From assembly GCA_036362985.1 (NCBI GenBank), contig JAYGXS010000006.1, positions 16,097,972 through 16,161,971 of the forward strand: a stretch of 64,000 nucleotides of DNA, written 5' to 3'. Below, in pieces: positions 55,890 to 64,000 of this stretch. A program made the translations under genes and the position numbers. Within the stretch, counting starts at the first letter, position 1. The number at the start of each line of letters is the position of its first letter. The notes under the pieces are model-generated. The model was not told the origin of the DNA. It ran no database searches and was given only the letters and a program-made list of their open reading frames with translations. Source of the stretch: Ligula intestinalis. Lineage: Eukaryota; Platyhelminthes; Cestoda; Diphyllobothriidea; Diphyllobothriidae.

Positions 55890-57440
55890 GTCAGCGGCCG
55901 ACGAAAACATTGTCATTCTTCCAGCCGACAAAGGACGGTCGACAGTTATTCTAAACAAAGAGCACTACGTCAACAAAGTCGCGACACTTTTGGGCGATAG
56001 CTCCACCTGCATCCCTCGGGAGGATAGCCCAATGAAGACGCTTGTCCACAGCATCAACAAGGACCTGGCGGGGCTTCGGAAGTCAAAGGCAATAACACAG
56101 ATTGACTGGCAAAAGATGAAACCAAAAGATGCAGCACTTTCAAGATTGTATGGCCTCCCCAAGGTCCAAAACCAGGAACACCCCTACGACCAATCGTTTC
56201 CCTCAGAGGCACCCCAAAGTTTTGCCTGGCCAAGTGGCTGTTTCAAAGTCTCAAATTTCTAACAGAGGGCTCTGCAATGACCGTTAAGTCAGCTGAACAA
56301 TTCATACAAAACTTGCAGGGTATTCGACTGACAAATGACGAAGTGATGGTATACTTCGATGTGACCTCACTTTATACTTCGATACCGCAACACGTTTGTC
56401 ATCAACAGTCGGGACAGGATTGGGGATTTCACAGAGAATCTGAACTCCATCTTCCCTGACATCTAGTTCACGATGGAGGAAGAAAAAGACTGCCAGTTGC
56501 CGTTCCTTGATGTGCTGGTGTGCAGAAAAGGTGTTGGGGAACTCAAAACAACAGTTTACAGAAAGGCGACAAATATCTCACGTATTCTGAGTTACCTCAG
56601 CAACCATCCCGCCACGCACAAACGCAGCTGCGTGAGAACTTTAAAGCGCTGCGAAAAAACTCACTGCAGCGAACCAGCCGACAAGAAGGCCGACGTCAAG
56701 TATCTGCGGAAACTTTGCACAATGAATGGTTATCCTGGCGCATTCGCCGAACAATGCAGGCGAGGGGTCAAAAAAAGAAAACCAACGGGAAGGCCAGAAA
56801 CGACACGCTGGCTAGCAATACCCTATATTGCTGGTATACCTGAAGAATTCGCTCGACCGGTCAGCGAATTTAGGATTGGTGTTGCTCACAGACCAGAAGC
56901 AACAATCCGCAAACAACTTATGCTGCCTAAATACCCAGTACCCGTTAAACAAAAGTCCGGTGTCATCTACCGCATGGACTGTCTTTCTGGTTAAGCAAAT
57001 TATGTTGGTGAAACCGGCAAACGGGTGCTCACGAGAATGCACCAGCACAAACTCGCCGTGGGACGGAATTACAAGAATTCTTTGGTAGCCGCCCACGCAT
57101 CCATGCCAGGGCACGGCTTCAATTTCGAACATGTGCAAATACTGGGTCAGTCAGAAAACCGAATCACACGCTTCTTGCAGGAGGCATGGCACTCACAAGC
57201 GGGCTCTATCAATAGGCATATCGATCTTCCAGATGCCTATCTCGCGTTGCGCGAGCAATGTCAGGGCTCAAGGTCACTCGCGGCGGAGCGAACAATGGGG
57301 AATCAAGGTCACCCACGGCAGAGCTGACTTAATCACGCAGTGAGCTGTACGTTTTCATTCCTTGACAATGGCCTCGAGTGAGAGTCCGAAACGTCGGGCA
57401 AATACACTACTGGTCCCAGAGAGCGTCTTCCTGCCTTCTA
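55890..57440 (+). mobile_element. Penelope-like element of a second lineage, RT core deleted
   Basis: Forward blocks: ENIVILPADKGRSTVILNKE (55900-55960), the KDAALSRLYGLPKVQNQEHP region (56127-56185), MVYFDVTSLYTSIPQ (56347-56390). After SIPQ it jumps straight to TFVINSRDRIGDFTENLNSI, so the QxxG/MGSP box and the catalytic YVDD are missing. The rest is present: FTMEEEKDCQLPFLDVLVCR, VYRKATNIS, KYPVPVKQKSGVIYRMDC, and GIY-YIG ANYVGETGKRVLTRMHQH, then ILGQSENRITRFLQEAWHS and SINRHIDLPDAYL. A stop lies after CLSG (56992) and another near 56463. The tail at 57385-57412 has TCCGAAACGTCGGGCAAATA. The spelling of the boxes differs from the other PLEs in this window. Confidence 0.85.
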
Positions 57441-57677
57441 TTTTATTAGCTGGGCCTCGTAAAGTTTCGACTATTGAGGATATTTGTAATTGTGGATCTC
57501 TAAGACGCCTACACGATTAACCATTTAATCCCCAACACCGGGTTTTATTTTGTAACTGAAAATCATGTTGAATGATTGAAATCTTTAATGAGAACTAGAA
57601 AACCCACCCAGTAGAGTGGAGATCCAGCTTTCGATAGAATAAAGAACAATTTATTTATGTGTGTTTTCTAGTGTATA

Positions 57678-57929
57678 TTAACAAATTTTTAGCCGACTTC
57701 CAAATTTCAGGAATAGATTCCTATTAGTGATTGAGGAAATTGCCAACTTGGATTTATACCGGTGTTTTAAAATGCGCTTTCTCAAATCTTGGTTTGTTCT
57801 TGCGTAAGTGATTTGGAGTGTTTCTTCATGATGGTGATCCTTGTTACTTAGTCTGTATAACCTTTTCCATTTCGAAGCAAGTGGACCTCTCATAAATCTT
57901 AGCGCAAATGCTTGTCGTATGAATTGCAT
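57678..57929 (-). CDS. Hypothetical basic ORF, 83 codons, doubtful
   Basis: An open frame rich in Lys, Arg and His (SKWKRLYRLSNKDHHHEETL). No domain recognised. It abuts a repeat tail on the opposite strand. It may be transposon-derived or a chance frame. Confidence 0.15.
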   Translation of the reverse strand: MQFIRQAFALRFMRGPLASKWKRLYRLSNKDHHHEETLQITYARTNQDLRKRILKHRYKSKLAISSITNRNLFLKFGSRLKIC

Positions 57930-58050
57930 CTGCGCATGTCTCAGACCTGTTTACGATTACCTATGACTAAGGATTCCCGACGGAATCCGAAACGTCAGGA
58001 AAATAAAGTCCTTGTTCCGGTGATCGCATCTTCTTCTTCAGAATTCTGTA
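57925..58050 (+). repeat. PLE-type 3' tail with perfect 7-bp hairpin
   Basis: GGATTCC (57971-57977), loop CGAC, GGAATCC (57982-57988), then GAAACGTCAGG (57989-57999) and AAATAAAGTCCTTGTTCC. The hairpin followed by GAAAC is hammerhead-like, but the 5' core reads CTATGACTAA where CTGATGA is needed. Confidence 0.65.
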
Positions 58051-58054
58051 ATAC

Positions 58055-60055
58055 GAAGCTGGTGGCCATAGAAGTTATACGGGTGAGGCATTGCGGGGTG
58101 CAAAAGAGAAAATAATATATATCAAGGAGAAACTGGAAATAATAGACAAAACCATTATAAAAACGACTATATAGCAGCGAAAACGCACATGGTAATTAAA
58201 AATTAATAAGCTGAATCAATTAAAGTAATTAACATACAATAAAATGAGTTACTATTTACACTGGTCCCGTATTACAGAATTCTCGGTTTCCCGTTTACGT
58301 GAGATAACCTATACTAGACAGTCAGTGACTTTTATTCACATTTGTCCAGCTCACATGACGCAAAATCATAATATTTTTCCAAAATATTTCTATAGTATAT
58401 TCGCTTGTCCCCAATGAAATAGGTTACCTCTTCCCGTGACAGAATATAGTACCCGATGAGACACCTGATAATAACGGTTCCACTAATCGAATTACCCAAT
58501 CGCTGATCAAGTGCCCATCTTCCCAGCCATGAAAACGTCGAAAGTAAGATAAGCCTCAAATTCTTGCTTTCTTGGCGAAAAACGCAACGCTTCCGCTGGC
58601 GTGCTAGAAGTGCAATCTGTCTATCAAAACAGCATTGTGGCGTCATAATTTTGGCAAAAACGCATGACGATTAGAGAGTAAGATAAATAATTACGAAAAC
58701 TTTCTGTTTTACGCCAGTCCATTTCACACAGTTGCAAATACTAAGCTTTACTACAAGGCAAAGTATAGTAATTTTGGGTCAATAACGCAGAGGTTACCCT
58801 ATGAAAAGCATAAGATTCCTGAGCTATGAAAAATCCCACTTTTGGGTATCTCGAAATCTGACCGTCATTCGTGTTTACCACGTATGTGTCTGTTTAAATT
58901 CCAAGGGCATTTCTTTAAAAAAAATACCTTTGTACAACGCATATCGTTCAGAATGAGTCGTTTTTAAAGCATTAACTTGCGGAGCTCCTTGATGCAGTTT
59001 CGGTGGTCAGATCATGCAGTGTAAACTTGAATACTGAAAAATTTCCGAGTCATTGACCAGATTGCTGTTCCATTCAATTTACGTCAAAAGGAGAAAAATT
59101 GTGCGCCAGCTTTCAGATAATTGCCGTTTTTAAACACTAGCAATGCCAAACTAAAGAAAATCTGCAACGAACAACACTTTTGCTGGATTGCAAGCCAAAA
59201 TACAGAAGCCACCACAATGACGATATAAAATAAACCCATTGATTTCCGCGGGAACTGCCTTTGCATTAGCTACAAGTAAGGACGCATTCTATGAACTTTA
59301 TAGCGCTTATAGCTGAAAAATTCGAAGACTAAGGAAATTAGGAAGAAGTACTATTAACAGTTCAAAGAGGAGACGACTAACAGGATCAGCCTTTGCTCGA
59401 AGAGAAGAATTCGCTAATTCATTCACAGATAAATATTATAGAAAAACAGAAAATAATATTTAAGAAGTACTGGAATAGGCAGCCACAAACAACAAAATTT
59501 GTGCGGGTAGTAGGGTGTACATTCCGCAGTCTAATTTAATTTTTGAAGTAATTTTAAGCGCAGAAGGCTGTTTACTAAAAGAGAGTTAATTTAAATCTGT
59601 TTTATAGAAGGAAATCAAGCCACTTCTGGACAATATTCACCTTCTTTGACATCCGAAATATTTAATGCGCTATTGTAAGGCCAAACGCTTTTATTTATGT
59701 GCGTTGTGTCATACGTTAGCCTTAATATAATCAGTATAAATGTTAAGTAAATCCTGCATGGAACGCAAAAGTTAATTTTGCATGCATGAAAATCAGATAA
59801 AGACAAGTATAAGAAATTACACTGGTTTTGGCAAAAAGGGCGGATTCATTTTTAAAAATATTGTCCTTTAAATGTCTGGCATGTTTTGCCATGAAATCTG
59901 TTTGAGTGTCAGCTGTTAACTGCACTTAGAAGTTATTGAGTCTCTGCGATAGGCTGTCGCTTTTCTCTGTCAAGTCAACAGTATCACACCGGCTCGTTTA
60001 TACTTCTCACTTTTATATTTCAAGCATTTTAAACTACCTTCTTATGTTGAGCTGA
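58055..60055. other. Unassigned AT-rich sequence
   Basis: No supported gene or repeat. Open frames at 58332-58646 (minus), 59084-59266 and others have no recognised motif or splice context. Confidence 0.4.
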
Positions 60056-60057
60056 CA

Positions 60058-60350
60058 CACCTTAGAATGACACCCATTGATTAAACTCCACTGATCGCTG
60101 ATGGAACTCACTCGTCCCGCTCTGACTTGCGACTCATTCTCGAGGTCCGCCAACAGCCACACAGTGGCTAACAGTTTAGGCGGATTGGATTTCCGGCAAG
60201 GTTAGGGCAGACTGGAATTGCCATTTCTGGTTCATTAGCTGTCATCAGCTAGATATATCCAACCCGAGACGGTGCCCCACCCAAGGCTTGAACCCGCAAC
60301 CTTTTGATCAGAAGTCTAGCGCTTCAACCATTGAGATACGGACTCACTGT
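60058..60350 (-). repeat. tRNA-derived SINE (family A), inverted copy
   Basis: On the minus strand: GTCCGTATCTCAATGGTTGA (A-box region), TTGCGGGTTCAAGCC (B-box region), then GATATATCTAGCTGATGACA and a body ending GGGACGAGTGAGTTCC. It is collinear with the forward copy at 975-1250. The B-box is better kept here than in the forward copy. Confidence 0.65.
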
Positions 60351-60354
60351 CTTA

Positions 60355-60795
60355 GTGGCTTAGATCAGGAAGTATTACCACTCGTTGATCAATGTTCACC
60401 GATTTATTCAGAACACTTACTACACAGACAGTTTATATACTGAACATCCAAATATCGATCTCAACTAAGGAGTACCCATATGATGCTGATATTTATGCCC
60501 CAGGAGAACTATCAAGCGATTATTCTGATTTGATTGATGACAATTTATAGAATATCAAGCTTTCACATTTTGAAACCCCCACTTCAACAGATAAATGGGC
60601 CCGGAGGACAAACAATTGCCCTGGCAGCGTCGATCACCTATTCAAAGATTCATGATATCCCAACTGTCAGTTGTCTTCGATATATTACTTACCAATATGT
60701 TCCGAAGTAGTTCCTGGCCTCCACGACAAAACAGACTTATGATATTTGTAAGTTTGATTACCCACACTCTAGGGAACCAATCATAGCAAAATGCA
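60355..60795. other. Unassigned sequence upstream of a PLE
   Basis: May contain a decayed 5' part of the following PLE, but no box is recognisable. Confidence 0.35.
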
Positions 60796-60799
60796 TAAA

Positions 60800-62200
60800 A
60801 TAATGATTGCGTGGCTTTTAGCAACTTCTTACCTGTCAAACTCACCATTTCATAGACTAGCACAATGGCTTGTGAAGGAAATAGAACCAATTCGCAAAAG
60901 GTTTTCTTCTTACACATTAAAAGATAGTTTCCCTTTTGTGGACGAAATAAGACACCAAAATATTTCCGACAAACACATGATATCCTTGGATGTTGAGTCA
61001 TTATTTACCAACGTTCCTTTGGAAGAAACTATTGATATCATTTGCACTTATTCTTCGGATACCTGTCTGGCCCCTGAAATATTACGAAACTTACTACAAT
61101 TATGCACAAAGAATGTCCAATTTCTATTCAATGGACCATTATACCGACAAATTGACGGAGTCGCGATGGGAAGCCCACTAGGACCTACCTTTGCTGACAT
61201 ATTTATGGGCCATTTAGAAGGCAAAGTATCTGCCAAATTGAACAGTAACACACTATACAGACGATATGTAGATGATATATTTGCGATTGTGGACAATCCA
61301 AGGGAAGCCGAAGGATTATTGTCTACAATGAACAGTCTGCATCCTAAGATAACATTTACTATGGAACAGGAACAAGATAACCATCTTTCCTTTCTCGACG
61401 GTAACTTATCCAGACAGAAAGATGGTTCCATTAGACGGACGGTCTTCCATAAAAACACCTGGAAAGGACAGTTTTTACATTATCTGAGTTTTGTTCCCAT
61501 TCAATGGAAACGTAACTTGGTATATACTCTTTTCCAGAGGACCAGCATGATCTGTTCTACGGATACATTGGATAATGAATTAACCAACCTTAAACGCACC
61601 CTTATGAAGCGAGGATATCCAAGTCAATTTATAGACAAATACAATAAACCTCTAAGACATAAATTGACTCAACAATTAGCACCAAAAAGCCCGTCTTCAT
61701 TTCCTTACCATTTAAGGGCGACAACATACTAAACACCATCAAAAGACGCCTTCTCAAGGCCATTGAAAGGACGTACTATGCTGCTGATCTGATAATTTGC
61801 AATCCGACAAAGCCTTTACCAGTTCCGCATGCGAAGGATGCCATGCCGATGCACGCCACTTCAAACTGCATTTATGAATTTACATGTACTTGCGGATGCA
61901 AGTACATAGGGCGAACGCAGAGGCAATTGGCCACCAGAGCTAAGGAACATTTACCTAGCTGGCTAATGAAACAAGAAAACAGAATTCCCCGATCCTCAAT
62001 TACTGAACATCTGTTAGACTCGGGCCATTCTGTTGACCCCCAAACGTCCTTCCGAGTACTTGTTCGAGCACGAACAACTCGCACTTTACGCTACCTGGAG
62101 GCAGCCTACATACGACGGGTCAAACCCGACCTATGTAAACAGTTGGAGCATGTAGTGAACCTAACTTTGCCTTGGTAACATTGGCTCCCTGTTTATACAT
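60800..62200 (+). mobile_element. Penelope-like element, nearly intact RT and GIY-YIG with one frameshift
   Basis: The first frame ends at 61732: NSPFHRLAQWLVKEIEPIRK, YTLKDSFPFVDEI, MISLDVESLFTNVPLEETID, QIDGVAMGSPLGPTFADIFM, the intact catalytic RRYVDDIFAIV, FLDGNLSRQKDGSIRRTVF, LSFVPIQWKRNLVYTLFQR. Near 61690 the frame shifts (KSPSSFPYHLRA in one frame, SLPFKGDNILNTIKRRL in the next). GIY-YIG follows: NCIYEFTCTCGCKYIGRTQR, RAKEHLPSWLMK, SITEHLLDSGHSVDPQ, LRYLEAAYIRRVKPDLC, to a stop at 62178. N-terminal blocks upstream of NSPFHR are missing or decayed. One base change could account for the loss of the frame. Confidence 0.88.
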
Positions 62201-62499
62201 TTTTCCTCCTAAGTTGTTACTTCAGGTGTTTTTCCCTGTTATTTTTGCTGACCATAGCTTTTGAACTTCTCATGTTATTGATTAGCCACTTGGCCACTCC
62301 TTATGACCTTGTGTTGATATCGATTTTTCTGTACGAATTCATTGTGTATCTTCTCTTTTGTGATTCACGTTAAGTAATGAGAGGCGGCAACTGACGAGCT
62401 CTCTCGAAATGATATGGATCCAATAAATCATTTTGCTGCTATTGCCATATTTAAATTTGCACCAGGGAAACGTTGCTTTAAACTATCAGTTAAGGGTTC

Positions 62500-64000
62500 T
62501 CATGAGTCTTTTAGCTCCAGATTCTTAAAGCCGACGGGACACACTTCTCGTGCAGAATGTTGGATTCCCACCGAAAATAAAAGAAGCACAAACAGCGAAC
62601 TGTTTGGACCTCGTATTATCGAAAGACCCGATTGATACAAGCGAAATTAGGTCAATCGCACTTCTCGGAAAGAGTGATCATTTCATGATCCTGTGGGAAT
62701 ATGCTTCAAACACCAAGCAACCGAGAAATACGGAGGTTCGGTTAGACTACTGGCGCGGAAAGTACACCGCAATGAGAAATGAACTAGCAGCAATAAATTG
62801 GTATGACCTTCTAACGGGTATTCTGAATGCCGACTGGAACACTGTCAGGGATCTTATGAGCGAAGTTATGCATCGAAACTATCCGCCGAAAAAAAGTACA
62901 AAGGGCGAGCAGGCCCCCCTGGTTAACGCAAGATCTGAAGAGCCAAATAAACTGCTAGAACGAACTCTGGAATAGGTACGCATCAACACGCCAGCCTTCA
63001 CACTACGAAGAATTCCGCCAAAAGCGGAACGAGGTTGGATCAAACATTTGAAAAGCGCGGAAAGATTACGAAGCGAAAATTATCGAGCGGGCCGTCATGA
63101 AGCCAAAGGTGCTCTACAGTTACATCAACAGCAGGCTAAAAAAACAAAGACACAGTTGCAGTACTAAAAGGTGAAACTAATGAGGAAATTATAGACAATC
63201 TCGAAAAAAGCAGAACACCTTAGCAAGTTTTTTGCATCTGTGTTCACGAAGGAACTGCATTTTAATCCGACCAACTTCCATGCAGAGAGTAATGGCAGAA
63301 TCATGGAGGACCTCCGTTTCACAAAAGAAGATGTAAGGAATGAACTTCTTGCGCTTAATGAAGCTAAGTCTCCGAGTCCAGACAAAATACCAGCAAAGGT
63401 ACTGCAAGAGCTGGCTTCGGAACTTTCAAGACCGCTTACGCACATTTTTCAGCTGTCCTTTGATCGAGGCCTCCTCCCATCCGATTGGAAAGTTGCGAAC
63501 ATATACCCTATTCACAAGGGTGGATCCAGAACCAGTGCGAACAACTATTGACCAGTGAGCCTTACTTGCATCTGTTGTAAAGTTATGGAAAGGATCATCA
63601 AAATGGCCACTATGAAGTTCCTCGAAGAAAAAGACATCTTTGATTGTGCCCAACAAGGGTTTCGAGGAAACCACTCCTACCTGACCAATATGCTTAAGTC
63701 TATGGAGCAGTGGTCCAAGTCATTAGACGAAATCACCCCCATAGATGTTGTTAACATAGACTTTAGAAAAGCATTCGATAGTGTCCCTCACCAACGGCTA
63801 CTGTACAAGGTTGGCGAAACCGGGATAAGGGGTAATTTACTAAATTGGGTAGGAGATTTTCTCATAGGCCGATCGCAGACCGTGTGCGTCGGAAACGCAA
63901 AATTCTTTTCAGTGCCAGTTGCGAGTGGAGTGCCTCAGGGCTCCGTTCATGGGCCAATGTTTTTAATCTACGTCAACGACTGTAGGCATGGACTGGTCAG
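62500..64000 (+). mobile_element. CR1-like LINE, runs past the window end
   Basis: Begins in the end of the endonuclease: ANCLDLVLSKDPIDTSEIRS and LGKSDHFMILWEY (62590-62715), then the linker YPPKKSTKGEQAPL, then RT: HLSKFFASVFTKE near 63225, LLALNEAKSPSPDKIPAKVL (63345-63405), PSDWKVANIYPIHKGGS (63480-63530), SANNY(stop)PVSLTCICCKVMER (63536-63592), the catalytic VVNIDFRKAFDSVPHQRLL (63748-63800), and GVPQGSVHGPMFLIYVNDC (63929-63983). Only a few stops and frameshifts are visible. It is the same lineage as the LINE at 4.7-7.6 kb, in better condition. Confidence 0.85.

Noticed and set aside
1..64000. CRISPR arrays, bacterial operons, ribosomal RNA genes or LTR retrotransposons
   Set aside because: No regular short-spacer repeats, no ribosome-binding-site-spaced gene runs, no rRNA-like sequence, and no integrase or gag-pol boxes were seen.

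Overview
This is a 64-kb piece of a large, repeat-dense eukaryotic nuclear genome with moderate GC. It holds one dispersed, intron-rich host gene in a background of retrotransposons. Penelope-like elements (PLEs) with a GIY-YIG domain, CR1-like and APE-type LINEs, tRNA-derived SINEs and hammerhead-type sequences together suggest a flatworm (Platyhelminthes), perhaps a large-genome cestode or trematode. That assignment is inference from repeat content; no marker gene is present.

Host gene: seven minus-strand segments (55286-55449, 52543-52568, 48251-48399, 47331-47401, 20505-20774, 17450-17581, 13707-14252) have splice-like borders and compatible phases. They join into one 451-residue open frame ending in a SAM domain, followed by a stop and a polyadenylation signal. 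The first exon lies beyond what I can recognise. One intron (47330-20775) is about 26.5 kb and is packed with mobile elements.

Mobile elements by region. 1-13.6 kb: an APE-type LINE endonuclease fragment (minus), a broken PLE (minus), and a CR1-like LINE (minus) interrupted inside its reverse transcriptase by a 368-bp tandem repeat whose first copy folds as a type I hammerhead ribozyme; then another broken PLE (minus). 14-26 kb: PLE tail, SINEs and a LINE reverse-transcriptase fragment (plus). 26.4-27.2 kb: an 849-bp near-perfect palindrome carrying hammerhead-like motifs. 28-36 kb: a PLE 5' fragment, an APE-type LINE (plus) and a duplicated segment with a small predicted secreted ORF. 37.3-39.9 kb: a PLE split by a 1.89-kb Tc1/mariner-like element with TA duplication. 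43.3-44.8 kb: the best preserved PLE, a 5'-truncated but uninterrupted frame. 50.6-52.1 kb: a decayed PLE. 55.9-57.4 kb: a PLE of another lineage that has lost its catalytic centre. 60.8-62.2 kb: a nearly intact PLE. 62.5-64 kb: a CR1-like LINE that runs off the window.

The most interesting signal is the retrozyme-like hammerhead tandem repeat at 6144-7116, in a neighbourhood full of PLEs, the class proposed to mobilise such elements. Several other short repeats carry hammerhead-like hairpins whose closing tetramer is self-complementary.
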